Below are positions 24,101 through 33,186 of a stretch of 62,000 nt of DNA, one piece after another. The position numbers were made by a program, and so were the translations under genes. The stretch lies in the NCBI GenBank assembly GCA_009746045.1, contig RPFO01000103.1, forward strand, positions 1,275,121 to 1,337,120. The letters run 5' to 3'. The stretch comes from Mesostigma viride. Its lineage: Eukaryota; Streptophyta; Mesostigmatophyceae; Mesostigmatales; Mesostigmataceae. How positions within the stretch are numbered: the first letter of the stretch is position 1; every line of letters starts with the position of its first letter. The notes beneath the pieces are model-generated. The model saw only the letters and a list, made by a program, of their open reading frames with translations, was not told where the DNA came from and searched no databases.

Positions 24101-24747
24101 GGTTTGCCAGCATCTGTGGTCCGTCTTTGATGGTCCATAGCAGAATGCCTGATGAGGTGCTTGAGGATGAGAAGCCTCGAGTCATAGCCCGGTTGGTGGA
24201 GAGTACCCCTGATCTGATTTTGTCTGGGATTGACTTTGCCCAGCCTATCACCTTGGAGATCTTTGTTGACAGTTCCATGGATGCTCGCCAGGTTACCAAG
24301 GTCAGGGGGAGATCTGCTGCTCTGTTTGCTTTTTATCAGAGCAGGGCAAGTTTGTTCAGCTGGTACAGCAGACTGCAGAAGAGGGTCTGTATCAGTTCAG
24401 ATGTGGCAGAATGCAGGGCCATATGCGAGGGGATCCAGTCCAGCCTGTACATAAAGGAGTTAATGCTGGAGCTGGCTTCAGTTACCCCTTGGACCTTGCA
24501 GATGGAGACGTTGTTGCTAACAGACAGCATGGGTATGGTCCAGTTTGTTCACAAGCAGCTGGCCAGGAGCCGGGACCTGGATTATTTGTTGCTGAAGGAG
24601 TTGGCCAGTTTGGTTGACTTGAAGCATATCCCTGGCGAGGAGAACCCTGCTGATGCATTGACAAAGCTGCCACACAAGGCCCCAGCCCAGTACAATGTAC
24701 TGAGGAAGCTCATGAATGCTGACTGTCAAGTCGGTCTATCTGTCTAA
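21157..24747 (+). CDS. Pol of family A Copia: integrase, protease-like, reverse transcriptase, RNase H
   Basis: One unbroken frame. Residues are counted from 21190. Integrase comes first: a His-Cys zinc site (H130, H135, C162, C164) and a catalytic triad D189, D242, E272 (context GQQGVVERAI). A protease-like domain follows: EIDTNAQVSV with D522 and the hydrophobic VILG at 584-587. Reverse transcriptase has motif A LLDFKRAFLKSD (D787), a GLEGLRSSP segment and a catalytic HGDD box (881-884) in place of the usual YVDD. RNase H shows D1027, E1074, D1112 (LTDS) and D1155 in IPGEENPADALTK, the typical Copia ending. TAA is at 24745-24747. The order INT-PR-RT-RH differs from textbook PR-INT-RT-RH; no DTG/DSG motif occurs upstream of integrase. 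The frame appears functional apart from the TGA before it. Confidence 0.92.
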   Translation, partial: LEPAHIPEPWRVPPGVCNEAASDSSEGQPHALVKEPIGHDGASLVTTESMPAVAAVVTRQRARHGGAEPEVGPGDVDPGGSQKHSDRAGLAQDGQDEDRAGDSLTGTTLVPPVHKGSVHTLSANNDNKRFSLLYDIASRLHTMFGHAAQSLQVARRLGGSELYSICQQVAQACKCRLVARKPKQSHARTPILQPGHVQVDIQRIRGLKLLVAVDRYTKYKTLEILPDMEKPTLIAALKLTRSRYPGLELLQCDIQFECCENLPEFPELLITPRESHGQQGVVERAIQEIKTVLLVERIPRTSSAIVTSAWLRSVEDRLNLRTPMFFGDIAINPLMLHTRMLPADAEQAWKEKLEAKFLKLRQKDKGWSVLEPNVGQQVVVWKEPSFPGKRGSWHDGVVTRVEAAGHKCWVAIDGSQAVHRLSWSKIRPRGGNQGDLFQVPAGVQGGGDVELPDQGATAVSSPQGDPGPAPGVPSHTVVGQAGGQAAPPERPDTRPRGVRLSDIVQALQRAKKEPKVSKLVQLDEPEVAAMEIDTNAQVSVMGPQHTGELLVGEPSCPWVSDFSGRTHLRVLGEVTAPVMGVDVTFLVLEDYDGPVILGQNFLGNPGISIRATALRRDGWGMIPLENFRTTFPVRCRAKPVKGVKWDEGEVPPAASLVIPAVLHPSSIGITHRSLAAHSPLTYDQLVQEMSSPTLFEAWKLAFSKALEEWLQFECAAPTDRRPPASRKLALRFVLKRKVVDEVSVPHVRPVLNEYHGTGSLPGEELYTPGMLHDTWRILLCLYVGLLNRGAAMSSVLLDFKRAFLKSDPEVARRVWKQDEPYCVEVPAIWKLELHQQFLVILKGLEGLRSSPIIWRLTLQEALISECGLRVSSVDPCLLLAQWEGLPVYASLHGDDLHLLAPTTWLKKFIPVISGKFSLGKELWQEPNKPVVFCGMQATLFRRDGEWSIRLQAGGDYKQTIVKALPEKITQAAGPELRGMWAWFASICGPSLMVHSRMPDEVLEDEKPRVIARLVESTPDLILSGIDFAQPITLEIFVDSSMDARQVTKVRGRSAALFAFYQSRASLFSWYSRLQKRVCISSDVAECRAICEGIQSSLYIKELMLELASVTPWTLQMETLLLTDSMGMVQFVHKQLARSRDLDYLLLKELASLVDLKHIPGEENPADALTKLPHKAPAQYNVLRKLMNADCQVGLSV

Positions 24748-25495
24748 AAGCTGAGAGCTGGGTGCTTAAGTCTCTGGATATCAGGCTGGGAGCTTGATTG
24801 TACATAATCCTGAGCACACCTTGAGGGGTGAGACATGTCTCTGGTGTGGGAATGTCTGACATTGTCTCTGATGGAGAGATGTCTATCTGGGGTTTTCATC
24901 TCAGTCTGAGGTTTCCCCAGATCTGTGGTTTGTGGGCGGGGTTCGATTCCCTGGTGCCGTCTTAAGGCGGAGTTTCACGGACTGGCTGACCCATCCACCA
25001 TGCTGGTGAGGTGGCGACAGGTCCCCTGATTTTCCACGGTTGGAACGAGTATGGGAGCTTGTGTTTTGCATGTGCTTCGCGTAGATGTTGTGTCTGGTTC
25101 GATAAGGGGCAGCAGACCGGCGCCGACTCCCGTCTGGGGGTCAGCAATGTTTTCTGATGAGCTGTTGTGGGTGATCTGTGGGGTTTCGCCTAAGGTCCTG
25201 AAGGTTGTACATACTTCTCAAGTTCTTAGCTGAACACCTATGGGCTGCCACAGTTGGCCAACCTCTTGTACATGGGTAACACAACGAGCCTCCCGTGAAG
25301 GGATAGGGACTCATTGTAATTTGTTTGTGCTCCTGAGCCAGTATGGGTGCTATGTACATATAATAAGGAATCCAAGCTGACTGTCATGCCCAGCGGGTTG
25401 TGACTTGTAGTCTGGGGAGGATATCCAGTACCCATTGTGTGTGTTTGTATGTAGACTTGTGTGAGCTGCTACAGCTCAAGAAAAGAAAGGATTGG
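24748..25495 (+). other. 3' noncoding region and polypurine tract of family A copy 1
   Basis: No coding sequence. AAGAAAAGAAAGGA at 25478-25491 lies 4 bp before the right LTR and is the likely plus-strand primer. The region is nearly identical to 47739-48544 in the second copy. Confidence 0.8.
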
Positions 25496-26194
25496 AGTTA
25501 ACGCCAAGCGCATTGGCGTGATCCTGATTCGGCATATCTCTGCGATTCCAGCGGCACCGGAACGAGTTCATTCCGACAAGTATCAAGAAAGTTATGGCGT
25601 TCCGACTTCCCGGTCGCGCGCGAGCGCGAGCCGGCTGTTCTTCTAAGTCGGACGTGAATATTTGCCGACGACATATGGGGTCGACAGTAATTCCTGGGCT
25701 GACAGGAATTAGGTGCTGTACCTACGACGGTATTGGATTAATACGTCGTACGCAGGAAATAGGAACCTTAACCTGTGGTCTGTTGGTACCGCAGGCTTAG
25801 TCCTGGACTTCTAGGTGCAGATGCAATAATCACTGTGGTGACTGTACTCTGTGGTCACTGTGCCTGTATGGCAGACCTACTGTATAGGAGCTGGGCTCTG
25901 TACAGGTAGTGAATACTGTACCGGGGGTGTTATTACTGAGCAGGCCTCCTAGGCTGCTCAGGACTAGCAAGCACAGTGCACAAGTATATAAACAATAGGC
26001 CAGTGCCAATTGGGCATCTCTTGCGAGCCCGCCTCACGTGTTGTGCCTTGACTTGGCAAACGCGTGTACAAGCCTCAAGTGTGTGAGCGCTGTAAACATT
26101 ATCCGATTTTAACAAAGCTCCGTTTCCAACCATATCACACATTGCTGCATTGCAACCATATCCTTCACATTGCATGTGCTAAGAAAGCTTAACT
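25496..26194 (+). repeat. Right LTR, family A copy 1
   Basis: Matches 18161-18858 with only a few substitutions and single-base indels; ends TTAACT, followed by the GCAGG duplication at 26195-26199. Confidence 0.93.
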
Positions 26195-26844
26195 GCAGGT
26201 GCAGAAGGCCCGCCGGAACCTCCACGATACCCAACTGAGCATCGACGATTACTATACCCCGGAGCAGCTTGAGGACCGGGCTGCCGCTTTGAACCGGCCG
26301 GAGGTCCACGAGGCTCGGGCAGCCAAGCAGGCCAACCCGCAACTACGGTGCAGCATCTATGCCCACCTCTTTAATGGCGTCTTCATCGTCCGCATTAACG
26401 GCCAGGACCTTCCTCCAATGACGGCGACCCCCATGGATACCGCCGTGCCAGCGCCCCAGCCCCCTGCTCGGCCCCCGCCGTCACCGCCATCGCCACCGGC
26501 ATCGACGGTCACCTGCTCCCCAGCACGTGTGGGGATCCGCCGGGGCAACTTCAGCTCAGGTATGGCTGCCAGGCTTGGCCGTCCCCCTAATAAATTCGTT
26601 CGCTTTGCACCTGAGCCGAAGCCCGCGCTGCGAACCCTTCTCTCCTATCAATGACGACGCTCGCGCCGGGCCCCGCGGCTCCGCGGCTCTAGCAGTGGGA
26701 TCTGCCTAACTCCCCTTCCCGCCCCTTTGCCTTCGCAGCCCTCGGGCTGTCGGAGAGAGAGCAACAGGTCGGCAGTGAGCCAGGTTCGCCCCGCCTCGCG
26801 CGGCCGCCTTCGAAACCTCCTCAGACTGCACGCATTTCTTATGC

Positions 26845-29616
26845 GTGCAGACGCAGACTCATTCTACCTGGCCACCCGAGCCAACCGTCGGCGTCGCCTC
26901 GACGCGTTGGCAAGCAGGAAGAATTGAAACAGTGATTGAAAGCATAAGTCCCCAACCCGCCCCCCCTACCCCACCACCTCCACCCCCACCCCCATCACCA
27001 CCCTGCTCCATCTCCGCCCCCACCCCCGCCTGCACCCCCCTTTTCGGTCAACGCGCGCCCTTGGTCATCGCCACCTTCAACGCCCGCACGCTCCAGCCCG
27101 ACGCTGACCGCTGTCACTGCCTGCGCAGTGACGACTGTCAGTGCCATCGAGTCTCCAATCTTATTGGTTTCTGCATCGACAATAATATCGCCATCCTGGG
27201 AATCCAAGAACACAGGCGCACTGCATCGGCCCGCGGATCAACTGCCCTTGTTGCTGACGACATCGACGGCTGGCGGTTCTACTACGGAGGCGGCGACGGC
27301 ACCGGGAACGGGGGTGTCGGTCTCCTCTGCTCCCCGCTCGCCGTACGCCACATGGGCGAACCCCAGCTGGTCAACGCTCGGCTCCTCGTGGCCACTTTTC
27401 ATTCGATGGAGGGCCACTCGACCTACGCCCTGACGGTGGGCGTTGGTTACGCACCCCACTCCGGCCACCCAGAACAAGACCGCAAGGACTTCTTTGCAGC
27501 GCTGGAGAACCTGGCGAACGGCATCCCTGGTCGCAAGTCTCGCAACTACCTCGCTCTGCTGCTGGACGCCAACGCCACGCTACCACCGGGTACTGGCGGA
27601 TGTCAGCACGCCCCCAACGGTACGGTCTCCAATGCCAACACTGAACTTTTTGCTGATTTGCTTACGACATGCGATTTGGTCACTGCCAACACCCGCTTTC
27701 CACATAGTCCAGATGCTTTGGTCACACACACCTCGCCAACTGGCACTGAACGCTGCATTGACTATGTTGTAATGCGCAAGCGTCATCAAGGATCTGTACT
27801 AGCTGCTCGCTCGCATGTGATCCCCCTGGTGCGCTCCGATCATCGCATCGTCACCGCCCGCATCCACCTGCGATTCCCCTCGCCCTTTCGTAAGCACGTG
27901 GCACCACCTGATTTGCGCACACTTCAGTTGCTCGAGAAATCTGACGACGCTCTGGAGGACTTCCCTGAAAAACGCGCCCACAAGCGCGGCGCAGAGGCGT
28001 TCGTCGACGCGCTGGACATCCCGGCCAGCCACGCCCAGCTGTTCGCTGCCGGCCCGGCATCGGCCCTTCGGCACCTCGCTGACAAGCTGCCCGCAGCCGG
28101 GGCCCTACTGCCCCCCCGCCGCCCGCCCGGCGCTTCACCAGCCTGCACCGGCTCCCCGCCGTCATCCAGGCCCGGCAAGCCCTGCGCGACAACAGCGACC
28201 CCGCCCGCTACGCCCGCCTCAAAGCCGATTACCACTCGGCCATCCGGCAGGCGACCAAGGAGCAGGAGGACCTTCATGTCCGCGAGTACTTCGCCCACCT
28301 CAAGGACCAGCACGGCAAGTACGCCTGGACCCGCCTGCGTCACGCCCAAGGGCCCGCAGCCGGCGCGCAGCCGGCGCCGCAGACGCTCTCTGGCTCACCG
28401 CAGCAGCAGCTCGACCAGTGGTATTCCTCCCAGTCCCGGCTGCTCGGCGCCCCCCCGCCGCCTCCGCCGCTTGGCCCTCTGGCGGCCGCACGCCTGGCAG
28501 TAGCACCGGCGGACGTCCCTGCGCCGCCCACGCCGCCCGCCGCTGAGCAGGACTACACGCACCCAGCCCTGACGGAACCCCTGGCCGACCCCAATTAACC
28601 AGCTCCCGCCGTTCACCGAGCTCGAGCTGAGCACCGCCGCCAAGCAACTCCGCTTCTACTATATGCCGCCGTTAAACCTGACAAGCTCCCAGCCCCGGTG
28701 ATTAAGCTGACGGCGCTCACGGGGTTCCTGCTTGACGTCTGCAACCGAATCCTGCTTGCCGACACGCCGCCGATTCCTGAGTGGCAGCACAGCTACCGTA
28801 TTATGCTGTACAAAAACAAAGGTTCCCCTGACGACCCCGCCAACTACAGAGGAGTCTGCATCCAGAGCGACGCACTTAAGTTGTTCATGCGCATGATCCT
28901 CAACCGCCTTCGTTCTGCTCTCGACTGTCACCTTGGCGAAAGTCAAATGGGCTTCCGTCCTGGGTGCAACACCGTCATGGCCATCTTCGTCGCGCGTCGC
29001 CTCTTCGAGGAAATCGCTCTCCTGCAACCTGGTGAGTTTCCCGCCATCCTGATCTTCGTCGACTTCATCAAGGCTTTTGATTCTGTCCTCTGGGACGCTC
29101 TATGGGCTGTACTTGCTCGCGCTCGCGTCCCCACTCCCCTGATTACCGTCATCCGCACGCTGTATGAGGGGTCGACCACTTCGGTGCGCACTCAACACGG
29201 CATTACCCCGCCATGCCCACTGCAGACCGGCGTCTGGCAGGGTTGCGTCCTGTCGCCGTACCTGTTTATTATTGTAGTGGATTATGTTATGCGCCAGGCA
29301 CGACGGTGCTCGCTTTGCTAGCATTGCAGGCCGTGCCCCTGGCCTAGCGATCACGAACGAGCTTCGGGAAGGGGGGCCGACTAACAAGCAGAATTTACTA
29401 GCTGACCTCATTTATGCCGACGACATCACGCTCATCGAGAAGCCGGAGTCTGCCCAACTTTGGCTGGACTGCCTGGCGCTCGAGGCTCGGGCGGTTGGTC
29501 TAGAAATCAGCCCCAAAACGGAGGCCCTGGCCCTCGGCATGGCAGGGCCCCCACCCACACTCCGCCTCTTAGACGATGCCGAGGTCAACTACCCTCCTTC
29601 AGGCCGCTTCAATTAA
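26845..29616 (+). pseudogene. LINE ORF2: apurinic-type endonuclease and reverse transcriptase (frameshifted)
   Basis: ORF2 nicks target DNA and reverse transcribes the element RNA. The endonuclease occupies about 27050-27890: VIATFNARTL, the catalytic IQEHR glutamate (about 27200), LLLDANA, CIDYVV and the terminal SDHRIVTA. A frame change occurs in the C-rich stretch near 28110; a second frame runs from about 28143 to a TAA near 28596. Reverse transcriptase is in a third frame (about 28676-29321): NYRGVCIQSDALKLF, QMGFRPGCNT, FVDFIKAFDSVL (catalytic Asp) and GVWQGCVLSPYLF. A further shift near 29300 leads to LIYADDITLIE (29410-29440). At least three frame breaks make this copy inactive if the sequence is right. 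I place it among APE-type LINEs but not in a named clade. Confidence 0.85.
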
Positions 29617-30424
29617 GCTGCTCGGCAGTTGGCTTCCCGACTGCGAGGACGACATGACGACACGGATCGGCATGGCGTGGGCGCACCTCCATGACCACCG
29701 CCGCTGGTGGAGCATTACCCCGCCCTACCCCGGATCGTCAAGCGTGACCTCTTCAAGGTCGTCATTCTGACGATCTTGACCTACGGCGCCGAGACGTGGA
29801 CACTGATGCAGGAGCTGGAGCAACGACTCAACGGCGCCGTCACCAAGATGCTGCGCAAGGCCCTTACCATCCCCTTTGGTTTGCACATTAGTACTGAGGA
29901 TTTGTACGCTGATTTGCCCTATGTTTCCCACATTATTAGGCACAGGCGCCTGGGCCTAGCCGGGCACCTGGCCCGCACAGATCAGGTAGATACATCAGAT
30001 AGACTAGCTGGCACCAAGCCCGCCCAGCCTGGGCATTATGTCCTCACCTGGCGTGCCCCCGGCCGCGCGCGGCAGGGCCGCCACCCGTGGACTTTTCGTG
30101 ATAGACTCGGCATGGACATGTGCTACACTAGACGTGACGGGCTCACACCCCGGCGGGCAGCCCCTGGTTAATTGTCTGTAATATGGAGGCAGATGGTGCG
30201 CAAGGATAGATGGCAAGTAGTGATGAAGGAGACCACCCCCAAGCCTGTGGGGGCTCCGCGTGTGACCAAGTATGGCATTCATAGCGATTCGGGCCGCGGT
30301 GCCCACACACCTGTAACTAGGACCTAGATAGCTTACACCATCCATTCCATCCCATGTTCCCCTCCCACTGAGAACTTATGCTCACGTGACGCAGTCACGT
30401 GTCTATTAATTAATTAATTAATTA
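29617..30424 (+). pseudogene. LINE ORF2 C-terminus and 3' end
   Basis: After another shift the C-terminal region typical of LINE ORF2 continues: GSWLPDCEDD, TILTYGAETWTL, LRKALTIPFGLHI and RRLGLAGHLARTD, ending at a TAA near 30169-30171. About 250 bp of noncoding sequence follows and ends in an ATTA repeat tail (about 30406-30424), which fits a LINE 3' end. The same 3' segment is present inverted at 31319-32088. Confidence 0.8.
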
Positions 30425-31238
30425 ACCCTCACTCCACTAGACAGAAGCAAAGATAGGATACGGTGTTGGGCGGGGCCCTAGCGGGTGATCCTTTATTTAC
30501 AAAACATGGCTTCTGATGAGCCAGGAGGATTGTCGCCTGTGAAAAATATACTTGTGTGCACACGCAATGTTGGTGATGGCATAATTTGATGGGTTTCTTG
30601 GTCGAGGCTGCAGCAGGCACATGAAACTTTCCTCTTGCCTCTATGCCATGGCTTCTGGCCATCCCACTGACAACGTATGCTCACGTGACACGGTCTAGGT
30701 TATAAGTGAGACACATAAATTTAACGCGTTATAATTAATAAATGTTTTTGACTGGCCACAATGCAATATTCGCATATGAGTAAGTCACACACTTGTGTGG
30801 CAATGGAATAGTAGTAATCAATTAATTAACACATGACGAGATAATTGGCGTTGGAATGCCATAGTATAGTCTCATGTATATAGTCTCATGAATGCCATAG
30901 TATTGTCTCATCTCATGACGTCTACGTCTCGCGAGCACAAATCCTCAATGGAATGGGAGGGGAACGGAGCTAGTGGGGCTATCTATCCAGTGTAGTTGCC
31001 AGTTATCGATCGCGGCTGCACATGGCTGAATGCAAATTGCAGCACTTGCCCCTTCGATCAGTGTCAGAGGGCAATGAGAACATCTTCATTAACTAATTAA
31101 GTGTATATCATGCATGGTGCGTGTTGGTAGCATTCAAATGGCTGTGTTAGTGATGTGGCATGTATTGTTCACCTTTCCTTCCCATTAATAGACACGTGAC
31201 AGAGAACGTCTTCATGAGGCTCTGTATAGAATGGAAAT
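30425..31238. other. Spacer between inverted LINE ends; no gene seen
   Basis: AT-rich unique sequence with several TTAATTAA words. No open frame resembles a protein I know. Confidence 0.6.
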
Positions 31239-31318
31239 GATTCATTAACTAATAGACACTTGACTGCGTCACGTGAGCATAAGTCCTCAGTGGGAGGGGA
31301 ACATGGGATGGAATGGAT
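31239..31318 (-). mobile_element. Very short LINE 3'-end fragment
   Basis: About 75 bp matching the last part of the LINE 3' region (GCGTCACGTGAGCATAAGTC and CAGTGGGAGGGGAACATGGG) in reverse orientation, directly next to the tail of the longer inverted copy. It may be a second, extremely truncated insertion or a tail duplication. Confidence 0.6.
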
Positions 31319-32088
31319 TAATAAATTAATTAATTAATAGACACGTGACTGCGTCACGTGAGCATAAGTCCTCAGTGGGAGGGGAACATAGGATGGAATG
31401 GATGGTGTAAGCTATCTAGGTCCTAGTTACAGGTGTGTGGGCACCGCGGCCCGAATCGCTATGAATGCCATACTTGGTCACACGCGGAGCCCCCACAGGC
31501 TTGGGGGTGGTCTCCTTCATCACTACTTGCCATCTATCCTTGCGCACCATCTGCCTCCATATTACAGACAATTAACCAGGAGGCTGCCCGGGGGTGAGCC
31601 CGTCACGTCTAGTGTAGCACATGTCCATGCCGAGTCTATCACGAAAAGTCCACGGGTGGCGGCCCTGCCGCGCGCGGCCGGGGGCACGCCAGGTGAGGAC
31701 ATAATGCCCAGGCTGGGCGGGCTTGGTGCCAGCTAGTCTATCTGATGTATCTACCTGATCTGTGCGGGCCAGGTGCCCGGCTAGGCCCAGGCGCCTGTGC
31801 CTAATAATGTGGGAAACATAGGGCAAATCAGCGTACAAATCCTCAGTACTAATGTGCAAACCAAAGGGGATGGTAAGGGCCTTGCGCAGCATCTTGGTGA
31901 CGGCGCCGTTGAGTCGTTGCTCCAGCTCCTGCATCAGTGTCCAGGTCTCGGCGCCGTAGGTCAAGATCGTCAGAATGACGACCTTGAAGAGGTCACGCTT
32001 GGCGATCCGGGGTAGCTAGGGCGGGGTTGCTCCACCAGCGGCGGTGGTCATGGAGGTGAGCCCACGCCATGCCGATCCGTGTCGTCAT
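31319..32088 (-). mobile_element. 5'-truncated LINE copy, inverted relative to the first
   Basis: Sequence on the minus strand matches 29654-30424 with few differences. It includes the ORF2 C-terminus (YGAETWTLMQELEQRLNGAV) and the ATTA tail. Similarity stops abruptly at about 32088, as expected for 5' truncation. The two copies lie tail to tail, about 0.9 kb apart. Confidence 0.88.
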
Positions 32089-32679
32089 CCGATTCATCTA
32101 TGTCGGCCACAAGCCCTGGCCAGCGACCCCCTCGACCACCGCGGCCCCGGCCAGCAACTCCAGCCCCAGCCTACTAGGGGAATACAGCAGTAGTGTAGAA
32201 TAGTTAGACAGTGGCCTTGTACATGCCCGCCTACTACAGGCACTATACCAGCTTCGGCCTAGCCTTTTTAGTCATGTACATGTGTGCCTATGATGAGCCA
32301 CCCTCCAGATGATACCTAGCTTTATTGAATTATGCCGTGCCCATGCAGGGGGTCACTCCCTGCTGAGAAGCCATGCCCTAGCTTTTGTATAGCTGTGCTG
32401 ATCTTCCCCACCTATGACAGGCTCCCCTTAGCTGGGTGTTGCCTGAAACTCTGGGTGGTGCAGGTGCCCTAGTGCACCTAGAGCAAGTGTTGTTTACATT
32501 CCCACCCTTGCAGGAAGTAGCTTAGAATGTATGATAGGCCATATGCCCCTTCTCTGGGCTATGTGCTACATATACTCCCAACGGAGTTATGTTACAATTC
32601 AATTCAATTCAATTGTTTTGTAGCCTGTAGATAGCTTAGACCCGTAGGATTGCGTGTACCCATCCACCCATCCATCCAT
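32089..32679. other. No gene recognised
   Basis: Unique sequence between the truncated LINE and the TCCG microsatellite. A short (AATTC)n tract lies at about 32595-32613. Nothing else is recognised. Confidence 0.6.
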
Positions 32680-33186
32680 CCCTCCCTCCCTCCCTCCCTC
32701 CCTCCCTCCGTCCGTCCGTCCATCCGTCCGTCCGTCCGTCCGTCCGTCCGTCCGTCCGTCCGTCCGTCCGTCCGTCCGTCCGTCCGTCCGTCCGTCCGTC
32801 CGTCCGTCCGTCCGTCCGTCCGTCCGTCCGTCCGTCCGTCCGTCCGTCCGTCCGTCCGTCCGTCCGTCCGTCCGTCCGTCCGTCCGTCCGTCCGTCCGTC
32901 CGTCCGTCCGTCCGTCCGTCCGTCCGTCCGTCCGTCCGTCCGTCCGTCCGTCCGTCCGTCCGTCCGTCCGTCCGTCCGTCCGTCCGTCCGTCCGTCCGTC
33001 CGTCCGTTCGTCCGTCCGTCCGTCCGTCCGTCCGTCCGTCCGTCCGCCCGCCCGTCCGTCCGTCCGTCCGTCCGTCCGTCCGTCCGTCCGTCCGTCCGTC
33101 CGTCCGTCCGTCCGTCCGTCCGTCCGTCCGTCCGTCCGTCCGTCCGTCCGTCCGTCCGTCCGTCCATCCATCCATCCATCCATCCA
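32680..33186. repeat. (TCCG)n microsatellite of about 500 bp
   Basis: Starts with CCCT units, then almost pure TCCG for about 450 bp with single variants near 33007 and 33045, ending in TCCA units. All long open frames over it, on both strands, are repeat artefacts. Confidence 0.97.

Larger units (their letters stand above)
18161..26194 (+). mobile_element. Complete Copia-like LTR retrotransposon, family A copy 1
   Basis: The element has two ~699-bp LTRs (18161-18858 and 25496-26194) that differ at fewer than about ten positions, so insertion is fairly recent. Order inside is leader, broken gag with a CCHC knuckle, then one long pol frame with integrase, protease-like domain, reverse transcriptase and RNase H, and about 750 bp of 3' noncoding sequence ending in a polypurine tract. 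LTRs begin AGTTAA and end TTAACT, and a GCAGG target duplication flanks the element. It lies within LINE ORF1. RT and RNase H motifs place it with Copia (Pseudoviridae), but the protease-like domain after integrase is not the usual Copia order. Confidence 0.95.
17382..26653 (+). pseudogene. LINE ORF1 (RNA-binding, RRM-like), interrupted by a Copia element
   Basis: ORF1 proteins of L1-type elements bind the element RNA. The first part (17382-17880) encodes about 165 residues with a Gln-rich stretch (17790-17830). A one-base shift near 17880 moves the frame to 17866-18160, which carries the RRM-like segment SIVVRGVPSNVNDARL ... PVLVEFHRKEDKLQ typical of such proteins. A whole LTR element with 5-bp duplication GCAGG then intervenes; removing it and one duplication copy puts 18160 directly next to 26200 in the same frame (KLQ then VQKARRNL), and the ORF continues to a TGA at 26651-26653. 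The C-terminal part is Pro-rich. Family assignment is from motif shape, not a search. Confidence 0.7.
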
